Shown in pieces: positions 52,410 to 61,414 of a stretch of 64,000 bases of DNA; position 1 is the first letter of the stretch, and every line of letters begins with the position of its first letter. The position numbers and the translations under genes are program-made. The notes below the pieces were generated by a model. That model was given only the letters and a program-made list of their open reading frames with translations. It did not search any database and was not told where the DNA came from. The stretch covers positions 53,072-117,071 of the forward strand of contig CBDCIT010000040.1 of the NCBI GenBank assembly GCA_965217615.1, read 5' to 3'. The stretch comes from CAVOAK01 sp965217615. Its GTDB lineage: Bacteria; Pseudomonadota; Alphaproteobacteria; UBA8366; CAVOAK01.

Positions 52410-53978
52410 ATGAAGGGAGGCGCTGTGCCTGTCGAGAATTGGGAAGTACGCAAGCCGGCAGTCCGTTCTGCCACCGGCCTCGTCGCCGCGCAGAATACCG
52501 TCGCTGCGGGCGTCGGCGCGAATGTTCTCGAACACGGCGGCAACGCGGTGGATGCTGCTGTTGCAGCGGCGTTCGCTCTTGGCTGCCGTGAGCCGTGGAT
52601 GAGCGGTATCGGCGGCGGCGGCTACATGGTCGTCTACATAGCGGCGGAGAAGACCGTGTCGGTTATCGATTTCTCCATGGTTGCGCCCCGTTTCCTCGAT
52701 CCCGCCCGCTATCCGCTCATCGGCGGGACGGCGCCAGGGCTGTTTACGTGGCCCGCCGTAAAAGACGACCGGAATCTTAAGGGCTACGAATCGATCTGCG
52801 TTCCGGGCGCAGTGGACGGCCTCGGTTTCGCACTGGAAACCTTCGGCACGATCTCATTCGCCGAGGCGCTGGCGCCCGCCATAGCCCTCGCGGAGGAGGG
52901 ACTTCCGATCGACTGGTACGCGAGTCACATAGTTACGACATCGGCCCCTGAGTTGGCCGAGTTTCCGGCCAGCAAGAAGGTCTTTCTGCCACAGGGATAT
53001 CCGCCGGTCGCCGACGCACCGCCGCTCAACCAGTCGGCTCTCGTCAAAACCATGCGCCAGCTCGCCGAGCGCGGGCGGCGAGACTTCTACGAAGGTGAAT
53101 TGGCGCGCTCGATCATTGCGGACCTGCAGTCCGGCGACAGCGTATTGACCTTGGACGATTTCCAACTCTATCGCGCCCAAATCGTTCCACCGGTATTGGT
53201 TGCCTATCGTGGTGCCGATCTCCACGTTCCTCAGGGTCTTTGCGCCGGACCCACTTTGGTCCACACGATGCAGAAGTTGTGTGCCTCCGAACTTAGCGGC
53301 TCGCCGTCACCCGACGCCGATGCCTATGCGTTGTATGCAGAGGCCTTGTGCGCTGCTTATGCCAGACGATTTGCGGAAATGGGGCATGGCGGTTCGGAGC
53401 GCACGCCGAATTGCACCACGCATCTCAGCGTAATCGACGGGAAGGGCAATATGGTGGCGCTCACGAACACATTACTCGCCTATTTTGGCTCGAAGGTCGT
53501 GCTGCCTGGGTCTGGCATTCTTATGAATAACGCGGTGATGTGGTTCGACCCGCAGCCCGGTGGTCCCAACTCGATCGCGCCAGGTGTGCGGCCACTTACG
53601 AACATGTGCCCGCTGGTCGCCACGCAGAATGATCGGGGCTGGTTTGCGGCCGGCGCTTCCGGCGGTCGTCATATCGCTGCGGCGGTCGCCCAGCTGGCCT
53701 CGTTCATCATCGATTACGGACTAGACCTCGAACAGGCGATACATCTCCCCCGGATCGACGTGACGGGCCCGCATGCGGTCGTCTGCGACTCGCGGTTGGC
53801 GGAGGATGTAGTCTCCGCGATCGCCAAACGGGTTGCCGTTTCCAGCGCGCCTGCCGGCGTCTATCCGGTCAACTTTGCCAGCCCCAACGCGGTTTTGGAC
53901 GATTCGCGATCGGACGAGCATGTCGGTGCGACATATCCGTTTTCGCCGTGGTCGGGCGTCGTGGCAGCCGAACGATAG
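52410..53978 (+). CDS. gamma-glutamyltransferase family protein
   Basis: 522 residues, ATG 52410 (an in-frame GTG at 52425 is the alternative). N-terminal nucleophile hydrolase fold: GLVAAQNTVAAGVGANVLEHGGNAVDAAVA at the front, MSGIGGGGYMVVY oxyanion region, and the autoprocessing Thr in NCTTHLSVIDGKGN starting the small subunit near residue 335. It cleaves gamma-glutamyl amides or related N-acyl bonds. No signal peptide is seen, unlike the periplasmic Ggt of enterobacteria, which suggests a cytoplasmic acylase. Confidence 0.9.
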   Translation: MKGGAVPVENWEVRKPAVRSATGLVAAQNTVAAGVGANVLEHGGNAVDAAVAAAFALGCREPWMSGIGGGGYMVVYIAAEKTVSVIDFSMVAPRFLDPARYPLIGGTAPGLFTWPAVKDDRNLKGYESICVPGAVDGLGFALETFGTISFAEALAPAIALAEEGLPIDWYASHIVTTSAPELAEFPASKKVFLPQGYPPVADAPPLNQSALVKTMRQLAERGRRDFYEGELARSIIADLQSGDSVLTLDDFQLYRAQIVPPVLVAYRGADLHVPQGLCAGPTLVHTMQKLCASELSGSPSPDADAYALYAEALCAAYARRFAEMGHGGSERTPNCTTHLSVIDGKGNMVALTNTLLAYFGSKVVLPGSGILMNNAVMWFDPQPGGPNSIAPGVRPLTNMCPLVATQNDRGWFAAGASGGRHIAAAVAQLASFIIDYGLDLEQAIHLPRIDVTGPHAVVCDSRLAEDVVSAIAKRVAVSSAPAGVYPVNFASPNAVLDDSRSDEHVGATYPFSPWSGVVAAER

Positions 53979-54005
53979 CCAGCGTACTTCGCTTAAGGCA
54001 CGGAC

Positions 54006-55412
54006 CTAGTCGAGCGACGGTGTCAGCGATGGGAACGCCTCATCGAACGACTGACCGATGGCCAACAGCGCGCGATCTTCGCCGACGGGGCCGTCGAGTT
54101 CCATGGCGACCGGCAAGGCAGAGGCCGTAAGGCCGATTGGAACGCTTAGACCCGGCGCGCCGAGCACTGTGGCCGGCGCCATGTTGTGAACGTAGGTGAG
54201 GGTTGTCGGCTGTCGCTCGCCCATGAACTCCACGGTCTCGTCGTCGCCGATGGGCCGTGCGGGAAGACGCGTGGTCGGGAAAACGACCGCAGCAACATCA
54301 TTCTCATCGAAATACTGCCGGTAGGTGGTTTGAAAGGCACGCCGCCGCTCCAGCGCCGAACGATATTCTTCCTCATTAACGCTCTCGTCACCGAGCCGTG
54401 CCTCGATAACCGTGCGAACGTCCGGGCTTACAATCTCCGCAATGAGCGTCTCCAGGGTAACTTCGCTGCCCGACTCCTCAAGGTAGCGATCTATTACCCG
54501 TAGGGATTCATAGCCGGAGATAGGTCGAGCGATATCCCGATTGCAGGTCTCCACGTTTGGTATGTCGGCGTCAACCAGCACCGCGCCGAGGTCGGCGAGC
54601 CGGGACAGCGCTACCTCGATCACTGGCGCAACCTCGCTGTCGAGATGCTCGTAGTAATGACGGCGCGGGATACCAAGGCGCAGCCCCTTCAGCGGCGTGG
54701 GTTTGACCGGCGCTGTTTCGCCGGTAATGGCGTCATCCAAGAGGATGAGGTCGTCGACGCCGCGCGCCATCGGCCCGATGGTATCTCTGGTGCTCGATAG
54801 CGGGAGGACGCCAGCGAGCGAATAGCGCCCGGTGGATGGCCGTAGCCCGGCGATGCCGCACATTGCGGCCGGGTGGCGGACGGAGCCGCCGGTGTCGGAG
54901 CCGAGCCCGGCCGGTGCCATACGCGCCGCAAGCGCAGCCGCAGTCCCGCCGCTGCTGCCGCCGGCGATCAAGGTCTTATCGTAAGGATTGCGCACCGCGC
55001 CGGTGTGATAATTGTTGCTGGTCAGGCCGTAGGCTATTTCATGCAAGTTGGTCTTGCCCATCACCAGCGCACCGGCGCCGAGCAACGCCTGCACGACGAC
55101 GGCGTTGCGCTTTGGCCGATGTAGCGCTAGTGCCGGTGTGCCGGCCGTAGTGGGCAGCGCCGCGAATTCAATATTGTCCTTTACTGCGATCGGCAGCCCC
55201 TGCAACGGACCCAAGCGCACACCCCTAGCGCGACGCAGGTCGGCACCGTGTGCGGCCTCAAGAAACTTATCCTCGTCGAGGGCAATGAAGGCGTTGAGAT
55301 CCCTGAACTTGCGGCTCTGGGAAATCAATGCGCCCGCATAAGCCTCAGCTGTGATATCGCCCTGTAGCATCGCTGCGACGGCGCTGCGCGCTGACAACTG
55401 CGTGTAGTCCAT
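54006..55412 (-). CDS. amidase (amidase signature family)
   Basis: 468 residues from ATG 55412, with GGGGCAAG upstream; starts at 55457 or 55472 are possible. Catalytic triad: Lys in LPIAVKDNIEFAAL, cis-Ser in GSSGGTAAALAARMAP and Ser in GSDTGGSVRHPAAMCGI. These enzymes hydrolyse amides of small acids, and some act as GatA in tRNA-dependent transamidation; without GatB/C here a catabolic amidase is more likely. The IS66-family element begins about 110 bp upstream of the start. Confidence 0.9.
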   Translation of the reverse strand: MDYTQLSARSAVAAMLQGDITAEAYAGALISQSRKFRDLNAFIALDEDKFLEAAHGADLRRARGVRLGPLQGLPIAVKDNIEFAALPTTAGTPALALHRPKRNAVVVQALLGAGALVMGKTNLHEIAYGLTSNNYHTGAVRNPYDKTLIAGGSSGGTAAALAARMAPAGLGSDTGGSVRHPAAMCGIAGLRPSTGRYSLAGVLPLSSTRDTIGPMARGVDDLILLDDAITGETAPVKPTPLKGLRLGIPRRHYYEHLDSEVAPVIEVALSRLADLGAVLVDADIPNVETCNRDIARPISGYESLRVIDRYLEESGSEVTLETLIAEIVSPDVRTVIEARLGDESVNEEEYRSALERRRAFQTTYRQYFDENDVAAVVFPTTRLPARPIGDDETVEFMGERQPTTLTYVHNMAPATVLGAPGLSVPIGLTASALPVAMELDGPVGEDRALLAIGQSFDEAFPSLTPSLD

Positions 55413-55600
55413 GCGTCTTGCCCCTGTGCCAAGCACACCGTTGGCGCTTGGCGCCATAATACACCTTCGCAAGCGAACTATTGGCGTCGCACAAAGAGGC
55501 GGATATTCACTAATAAATCGTAACTACCCAGGTCTGATTGGCCCGAGCGTTTGTATGTGAGGGATTGTGGCGGTCCGGGCTGGTAGCGGTGCCGGTGTTC

Positions 55601-57139
55601 TCAGAGGCGCAGTTTGGGGATTAGTTGCATCGGATCGGGATGCACCAGGGTCTGGAGGACGTTCCAGCGTTGCTTTCGGGCGGTGGCGATGACGGCACGC
55701 ATTCTGGCGAAGTTGTAGGCACCCCTCTCGGAGCGGAAGCCACCGGAGATCTTCTGGCGCAGCTTGGCCATTCGGAGGTCACGTTCGGCCTCATTGTTCG
55801 TAAACGGCGTGCGCGGGTCGGTGAGGAATCGCAGGCATCCCTCCTTGTGCTTGCGGAGGCGGAGCGCGAGGTTATGACCGATGCGGCGTTTCTTTCGTCC
55901 GCGCTTGCCGGTCCGGAGCGGCGGCTGCGCCTCGTGGAAGGCGATGGCGTGGTCGAGGATGCGGGCCCAGGCCCGCGAGATCCGGGCCACCAGGGAGGCG
56001 GGCACGTCGCGGCCGTTCTCACGGGAGAAGCGGGTAGCCCTGTGCGCGCGCTCAAGGAGGCGCTGCATGCTCTTTGCCCAGTCTTCCTTCTCGATGTCGA
56101 TCAGGGCCTGGAGTTCGCGCAGGTGATGGGCGTTGCAGGCGCCGTGGCGCACGCCCTTGAGGGTGAAGTAGGCGGCGTAATCGTCATGGATGAGGATGCC
56201 TTCGAGGTCCTTTTCGACATCGCCGCGTCCCGCGCCGATGCGCAGGACGGTCAGGAATGGGGTGCACAGCACGTGGAGCCAGCGGGTACGGGCGGCGATC
56301 CGCAGGCCGGTTTCGTCGAGGTGCTTGACCGGGACCGCTGTGCGGATCACGTCTGCGACATGGGCGAGGAAGGGCTCGAAGCGCCTGGCGGTTCGCCGGC
56401 CCATGGCGGTGATCGTGGCTGTGGAGATGGACACTGCGAAGAGGTCGCTCATGAGTTCGGCCAAGCGCTTCTCGGGAACGACCTGGGCGTACAGCAGGTA
56501 GCTCACCCAGGCGGTGATGCGTGGCCCGTACTGGACCGGGGCGGTCACGCCGTCCGGGAAGACGGCTCCTGTCACGGTGGCGCAGGCGCCGCAGAGGCAG
56601 CGATGGGCGCGGTGTTCGGTGACCTCCAGGGGGCGTGGCTCGGGCACATCGAAGACCTGTCGACAGACGGGCGCGCGGTGACGGTCGGCGTCCGACAGCG
56701 GTGCGCCGCAGCCCGAACAGGCGGAGGGGTCATGATCCACAACATGGTCCGGGCTCTCGGTCCGCGCCAGCGTCGTTCCCTTGTGGCCCGGCTGGCCGCC
56801 GCTTGGCCTGCCGGACTTGCCGCGCTGGCTTCGGGTGCGCCTCTGGGTTCCGCTCTTCTTGCCCAGGCCGTTGCTGGCGGGCGGCTTGCTGCTGGTGGTG
56901 CTGTCAAGCGCCGCGCTCCGCTCGAGCTCGGCGATGCGGTCCCGCAGGGTCACGTTCTCCCGCTCGAGCGCGGCATTCTCCCGGACGAGCACCGTGGCCA
57001 GGCGCAACAGCCCCTGGCCCCAATCCCGGAAGGCCTTGACGACTGTTGTTGCGAAGGATGAGGGGTCAAGAAGATCTTGCAGGCACGCGAAGGCCTCGTC
57101 ATGGGCGGCGAGGTCCTCGTGCCAGCGCGACAGCGTCAC
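55601..57139 (-). CDS. IS66-family transposase TnpC
   Basis: 512 residues from a GTG at 57139 overlapping the methylase stop (GTGA). An N-terminal coiled coil (RENAALERENVTLRDRIAELE) is followed by the linker GKSGRPSGGQPGHKGTTL, a zinc finger with CSGCGAPL and CLCGAC, and the DDE core: Asp in VKHLDETGLRIAA, HDDYAAYFTLKG and Glu in TPFTNNEAERDLRMAKLRQK. Length is standard for TnpC. Intact. Confidence 0.93.
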   Translation of the reverse strand: MTLSRWHEDLAAHDEAFACLQDLLDPSSFATTVVKAFRDWGQGLLRLATVLVRENAALERENVTLRDRIAELERSAALDSTTSSKPPASNGLGKKSGTQRRTRSQRGKSGRPSGGQPGHKGTTLARTESPDHVVDHDPSACSGCGAPLSDADRHRAPVCRQVFDVPEPRPLEVTEHRAHRCLCGACATVTGAVFPDGVTAPVQYGPRITAWVSYLLYAQVVPEKRLAELMSDLFAVSISTATITAMGRRTARRFEPFLAHVADVIRTAVPVKHLDETGLRIAARTRWLHVLCTPFLTVLRIGAGRGDVEKDLEGILIHDDYAAYFTLKGVRHGACNAHHLRELQALIDIEKEDWAKSMQRLLERAHRATRFSRENGRDVPASLVARISRAWARILDHAIAFHEAQPPLRTGKRGRKKRRIGHNLALRLRKHKEGCLRFLTDPRTPFTNNEAERDLRMAKLRQKISGGFRSERGAYNFARMRAVIATARKQRWNVLQTLVHPDPMQLIPKLRL

Positions 57140-57801
57140 GGGTCCTCGGCATCGACGGCCATCATGGCGGCCAGCACCGCGAGGCGTTCGCCCGCCGGCA
57201 AGGCCTTGTAACGCCGGCCCCAGTTGGCCGCCTTACGCTTGATGCGCTGGCGGTCGGTGAAGTTCCGGCCTGCGTAGCTCGCCCAATGCACCCGGTCGGG
57301 CGCGAAGTTGAACCACACGACCTCGGTCCGCACCTGGGCCTGGGTCGTCACCTGCAGCGCCAGACTGCGCCAGCCCGCCAGCATCTCGTCATAGAGCGCC
57401 GAGGGATGGCCCGAGACCATCACCTGGCAGGGCAGATCCTTGAGCAGGTCCAGGAGCGCGACATGGTCGACCTCCTCGTAGTCGAAGCGATAGCGCCGTG
57501 CCGAACGGCGGGTCGCGTGCAGATAGGGGGGATCGCTGTAGACCAGCTCCGGGCCCAGAAACGGGAACGAGGCCAAAAAGGCATGGGCACAGCCATGCAC
57601 CAACTCGACCGGGTAGTCACAGGCAAAGGCCTCGAGCGCCTGCGCATCGCGGTCGATGCCGATCGAGCGCACGCCCGTTGGCTTGCGCTTCATCAGCGCA
57701 CCGCCCCCCAGGTGGCTCTCGATGTAAACGCTGTGCGGCGGCATCAGCGCAATCAGCGCCTGGCACAGACCGCTCGTCGCCTTCGACCCAAAATATCCCA
57801 C
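57136..57801 (-). CDS. D12-class DNA N6-adenine methyltransferase, passenger of the IS66-family element
   Basis: 221 residues from a GTG at 57801, with GGGAG about six bases upstream. Motif X-like FGSK at residues 4-7, SAM-binding motif ESHLGGGAL around 28-36 and catalytic DPPY at 90-93 identify a Dam/DpnM-type enzyme, which would transfer a methyl group from SAM to N6 of adenine in a short DNA target. The target recognition region is short compared with E. coli Dam (278 residues). It lies inside the IS terminal repeats and is translationally coupled to tnpC, so it moves with the element. No restriction enzyme gene is nearby. Confidence 0.88.
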   Translation of the reverse strand: MGYFGSKATSGLCQALIALMPPHSVYIESHLGGGALMKRKPTGVRSIGIDRDAQALEAFACDYPVELVHGCAHAFLASFPFLGPELVYSDPPYLHATRRSARRYRFDYEEVDHVALLDLLKDLPCQVMVSGHPSALYDEMLAGWRSLALQVTTQAQVRTEVVWFNFAPDRVHWASYAGRNFTDRQRIKRKAANWGRRYKALPAGERLAVLAAMMAVDAEDP

Positions 57802-58009
57802 GCGCCGCTCCCGTCACACGAGAGCGCAACCCATAGACGCCCGATTCTATGGAGTCAAGAGACGATCAACGACGCGGCGGCGGAAACCCGGCCCCGCCGA
57901 CCACCTACATCATCCTCTCACGGTCAGGAGCGGGGTACCTGGGTAGTTACAATAAATCACGATATTGTGCCTTGCCTGCCAACCGAAATAAGCGATTTTG
58001 TTAGGTGAG

Positions 58010-58735
58010 ATGTGGGACACAGAACCGACTGACCCTTCGCCAACACGTTGGAAGCCAAGGGTCGTTTTATTCGCTGCGCTTGTCATTGTGCTGGCCGCCG
58101 TAGTTTACGTCCTATGGTTTAGCGCCGATTGGACAATCAGCTTCTCTGCGAAGTCGATCGAGCATCAGATTCGCAGTTGGGGCCCTTGGGGCATCGCTGG
58201 GTCGATTTCCCTGATGGTTTTGCATTCGTTCGTTCCATTTCCAGCGGAATTCCATGCCATTGCCAATGGCATGGTCTACGGCGCCGTGTGGGGTACGGCT
58301 ATAACTTGGTCAGGCGCAATGTTGGGCGCATTCCTCGCCTTTGCCCTCGCACGCGCGCTCGGCCGTCCGTTTGTCGCCATGGTCATCTCGCGGCGAAATT
58401 GGCACGTGATGGACCGGTGGACTGGTGAACAGGGATGGCAAATCGTATTCCTGAGCCGGTTTCTCCCCGTCATAGCCTTCAATCTAATCAATTACATGGC
58501 GGGCCTGACTCGTATCTCATGGTGGACATTTGGATGGACGACGGGTCTCGGCATCCTTCCGTTGACGTTGCTGATGGTGATGATGGGGGACAAGGCGGAT
58601 ATGTTGCCTTGGTACTTGTGGGTCCTGCTCATCGTCGTCGGCGTCGGGCTGTGGCTGGTATTGCGCAACAGACTCCGGGCGGCGGCGGCGTTGCAACCTG
58701 CGGTCACTCCCCCTGAAAACGCAAAATCGGAATAG
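58010..58735 (+). CDS. TVP38/TMEM64 (DedA-related) membrane protein
   Basis: 241 residues from ATG 58010 with AGGTGAG adjacent. About five or six membrane helices; the SNARE-associated/DedA signature region is present as FPAEFHAIANGMVYGAVWGT and SRFLPVIAFNLINYMAGLTR. Such proteins are implicated in lipid scrambling and envelope homeostasis. The right target repeat of the IS66-family element ends 51 bases upstream of the start, so the promoter may have been altered. Confidence 0.88.
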   Translation: MWDTEPTDPSPTRWKPRVVLFAALVIVLAAVVYVLWFSADWTISFSAKSIEHQIRSWGPWGIAGSISLMVLHSFVPFPAEFHAIANGMVYGAVWGTAITWSGAMLGAFLAFALARALGRPFVAMVISRRNWHVMDRWTGEQGWQIVFLSRFLPVIAFNLINYMAGLTRISWWTFGWTTGLGILPLTLLMVMMGDKADMLPWYLWVLLIVVGVGLWLVLRNRLRAAAALQPAVTPPENAKSE

Positions 58736-58749
58736 AGCTAAGCGTGGGC

Positions 58750-59598
58750 CTAAATACGCCGCATGCAGAGAATCGCATCGCCCGACGCTGCCTCAATCCG
58801 TGCTGCCACCCGGCTCAAGGGCTCGCTCGCGACCAACATGTCCGTTGCGTTGGCATGGACGAAGGTTTGCGGATCAATCCAAATGCCAGCGTGTCCATGC
58901 CAGAACACGAGGTCCCCGCGCCGCAGCATTGTTTCGTCGCCATCGTAGGCGACCGCCCGACCAGCGTTCGCCTGCATGTCGCTGTCTCGGCGAATTGCCT
59001 TGCCGCAACTGGCGAGCGACACCTGCAGTAGCCCCGAACAGTCGATGCCGGCGCTTGTCTTACCGCCCCACAGATAGGGCGCATCGAGAAACTTGCGTGC
59101 GATATCGCCATGATCGGAGGCATGGACATCGATTGGTGCGAGGTGGGCGGCATAGACCCAGCCGCCCGACGCCAGACCGCAGAAATTGTCTTCATTTTTG
59201 CCAACACAGACCCGGGCCGTCATCGGCAGCCAATCGGTTGGTGCGGATTTGAAGTCGGGCACCGGATAAAGGTGGGTCGCGAGCTCCGCGACGCGGTGCG
59301 TCGGTTCCAACAGCTCCGTTGAAAGTGTCTTACTTTCTGTGTAGCCGACATAGCCGTCGCTTTCACTTTGCACCCAGGCCCAGCCATCCTGTTCGTCGTA
59401 GAGCTGTACGCGTTCACCGAATAGGAGCTCGGTATCGAGTGGGGCATTTGCTTGTGGCGCCCGTCGAAGTGCGGCACGGCCAAGGGCCATCTGGCGCGGT
59501 TGGCCGGCAACGAACTTCATGGCCTCTACTTTGCCCAGCAGGTGTTCGGCGGCGAGGTCGGCACGGAAAGCGTGAAGACGGCTATCGAGGTTATTCAT
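58750..59598 (-). CDS. NlpC/P60 (C40) cysteine peptidase with SH3-type domains
   Basis: 282 residues if started at ATG 59598 (MNNLDSRLHAFRADLAAEHL); an upstream ATG at 59625 is possible. SH3b-like regions lie in the first 160 residues (LLFGERVQLYDEQDGWAWV; WVYAAHLAPID). The C-terminal papain-like domain has Cys in GIDCSGLLQVSLAS, His in FWHGHAGIWIDP and a polar residue in FVHANATDML. It hydrolyses gamma-D-glutamyl-diamino acid bonds in murein peptides or recycled muropeptides. No signal peptide was seen, which favours a cytoplasmic recycling enzyme. It is divergent from the TPP enzyme. Confidence 0.87.
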   Translation of the reverse strand: MNNLDSRLHAFRADLAAEHLLGKVEAMKFVAGQPRQMALGRAALRRAPQANAPLDTELLFGERVQLYDEQDGWAWVQSESDGYVGYTESKTLSTELLEPTHRVAELATHLYPVPDFKSAPTDWLPMTARVCVGKNEDNFCGLASGGWVYAAHLAPIDVHASDHGDIARKFLDAPYLWGGKTSAGIDCSGLLQVSLASCGKAIRRDSDMQANAGRAVAYDGDETMLRRGDLVFWHGHAGIWIDPQTFVHANATDMLVASEPLSRVAARIEAASGDAILCMRRI

Positions 59599-59729
59599 GC
59601 CGTGTGTGCCATGCTTACGATCCATTACATTCGGCTTGCGGCTGGCAACAATTCGCTCTTGCAGCGTGATATACCTTCCATGCCGACGGGTAAACGCGCG
59701 ATCAGCATGACGCACGGCGGGGGGTGATG

Positions 59730-61409
59730 ATGAGCGGTCCTGCAAACGATCGAACCGGTGGCCAGGTGTTGGTCGACCAACTCCGACTCCATGGCGTCGA
59801 CACGGTCTTTTGCGTACCCGGCGAAAGCTACCTGGCGGCACTCGACGCGTTCCACGATGTGCCAGATGACATTCGCCTCATCGTCTGCCGTCACGAAAGT
59901 GGTGCCGCATACATGGCCGAGGCGTATGGAAAAACGACCGGAAGACCGGGGGTGGTCTTTGTTACGCGCGGGCCGGGGGCGTGCAACGCCTCGATCGCAC
60001 TGCACACTGCGTTTCAGGACTCCACGCCGATGGTCGTCTTCATCGGTCAGGTCGCCCGAGATCAGGAGTATCGCGAGGCATTTCAAGAGATCGACTACCG
60101 GCAATTTTACGCACCCGTGACAAAATGGGTGGCGCAGATCGAGCGCGCCGATCGCATTCCTGAGTTGGTCAGTCAGGCCTTCCATCGCGCCATGGCTGGG
60201 CGATGCGGCCCAGTTGCTTTGTCGTTGCCGGAAGACATGCTCTCCGAAAGGACGCCCGTCGGCGACGCAACCAGATACGTTGTGGTCCGGCCCGGCGCGG
60301 ATTCCAACGACATGCAGCGATTGCGTGAAATGCTGTCAGCCGCGCGGGCTCCGTTCCTGTTGGTCGGCGGCGGCGGTTGGACGCCCGAGGCTTGTGCCGA
60401 CATCGTCGCTTTTGCCGAGGCCAACGACTTGCCATCGGGCTGTTCGTTCCGTTGCCAGCATCTGTTCGACAATAGCCATAAGAACTATGCCGGCGATGTC
60501 GGAATCGGCATCGCTCCGAAACTGGCCGAGCGCGTCCGCAATGCCGATCTTCTGGTTGTCGTTGGTGCGCGGCTCGGCGAGCAGACCACACGGGGTTATA
60601 CGCTGGTTGACATACCTAACCCCAAACAGCAGCTCGTCCATGTCTATCCCGATCCCAACGAACTGGGACGGGTTTACCGTCCTGATCTTCCGATTTGTGC
60701 CGGCGTGGTCGCCTTCGCTAAGGCCGTGCGTGCGCTGCAGACCGTCGACTCCAACGCCTGGACGACGGCTGCACTCGAGGCGCGCCAGGATTATCTCGAC
60801 CACACTGTCCCGACACCTGGCTTGCCGGGTGATTTGGATATGGCAGAGGTCATGGCGATCCTGCGTCAGCGACTGCCCGACGTGTTGATTGCGACCGACG
60901 CCGGCAACTTCTCGGGTTGGGTTCAGCGCTTCCACAGCTTCACGCGTTATCCGGGGCAAATTGGACCGGCCAATGGCTCGATGGGTTATGGCGTGCCGGC
61001 AGCGATCGCGGCGCGACTCGTCAACCCCGAGCGAGCGGTCGTCGGATTTTGCGGTGATGGCGGGGTTTTGATGACAGGCAACGAAGTCGCGACGGCGATG
61101 CAGCACGGCATCGACCCGGTCATCTGCATCGTCAACAACAACATGTACGGCACGATCCGTATGCATCAGGAGCAGATGTATGGCGGGCGCATGATCGCAA
61201 CGAGTCTCTCCAATCCCAATTTTGCCGAGTGGGCGCAAAGTTTTGGCGCCTACGGAGAAGTGGTCGAACGCACCACAGAATTTGCGCCGGCCCTCGAGCG
61301 CGCGCTCGGTGCCGGCCGGATCGCCTTTCTCGAACTGCAGATCGACCCTGACGTGATCACAACGCAAACGACGCTGACAGCGATCCGTGAGCAGGCGTCA
61401 CGCGCCTAA
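59730..61409 (+). CDS. thiamine-diphosphate-dependent enzyme, acetolactate-synthase-like
   Basis: 559 residues from ATG 59730 (two in-frame starts just before it at 59724 and 59727). The three TPP-enzyme domains are visible: catalytic Glu in VCRHESGAAYMAEAYGK, central domain from about 190, and the TPP/Mg motif GFCGDGGVLMTGNEVATAM ending in VNNNMYGTIRM. Relatives include acetolactate synthase, glyoxylate carboligase, oxalyl-CoA decarboxylase and sulfopyruvate decarboxylase. No AHAS regulatory subunit follows, and the neighbour is a decayed CoA-transferase gene, so a catabolic carboligase or decarboxylase is more likely than branched-chain synthesis. Confidence 0.88.
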   Translation: MSGPANDRTGGQVLVDQLRLHGVDTVFCVPGESYLAALDAFHDVPDDIRLIVCRHESGAAYMAEAYGKTTGRPGVVFVTRGPGACNASIALHTAFQDSTPMVVFIGQVARDQEYREAFQEIDYRQFYAPVTKWVAQIERADRIPELVSQAFHRAMAGRCGPVALSLPEDMLSERTPVGDATRYVVVRPGADSNDMQRLREMLSAARAPFLLVGGGGWTPEACADIVAFAEANDLPSGCSFRCQHLFDNSHKNYAGDVGIGIAPKLAERVRNADLLVVVGARLGEQTTRGYTLVDIPNPKQQLVHVYPDPNELGRVYRPDLPICAGVVAFAKAVRALQTVDSNAWTTAALEARQDYLDHTVPTPGLPGDLDMAEVMAILRQRLPDVLIATDAGNFSGWVQRFHSFTRYPGQIGPANGSMGYGVPAAIAARLVNPERAVVGFCGDGGVLMTGNEVATAMQHGIDPVICIVNNNMYGTIRMHQEQMYGGRMIATSLSNPNFAEWAQSFGAYGEVVERTTEFAPALERALGAGRIAFLELQIDPDVITTQTTLTAIREQASRA

Positions 61410-61414
61410 GTCGC

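Larger units (their letters stand above)
55520..57950 (-). mobile_element. IS66-family element carrying a DNA adenine methylase gene
   Basis: 2431 bp. Both ends carry the inverted repeat GTAACTACCCAGGT; IS66 elements characteristically begin GTAA. A perfect 8-bp target duplication AATAAATC lies at 55512-55519 and 57951-57958, the usual size for IS66. Inside are only tnpC (55601-57139) and, upstream of it and overlapping by 4 bp, a D12-class adenine methyltransferase gene. The accessory tnpA and tnpB genes of canonical IS66 elements are absent. It sits in the intergenic region between the amidase and the TVP38-family gene. Confidence 0.93.

Noticed and set aside
57136..57801. Adenine methylase as part of a restriction-modification system
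   Set aside because: No endonuclease-like gene adjoins it; the only partner is the transposase, and both lie inside IS terminal repeats.
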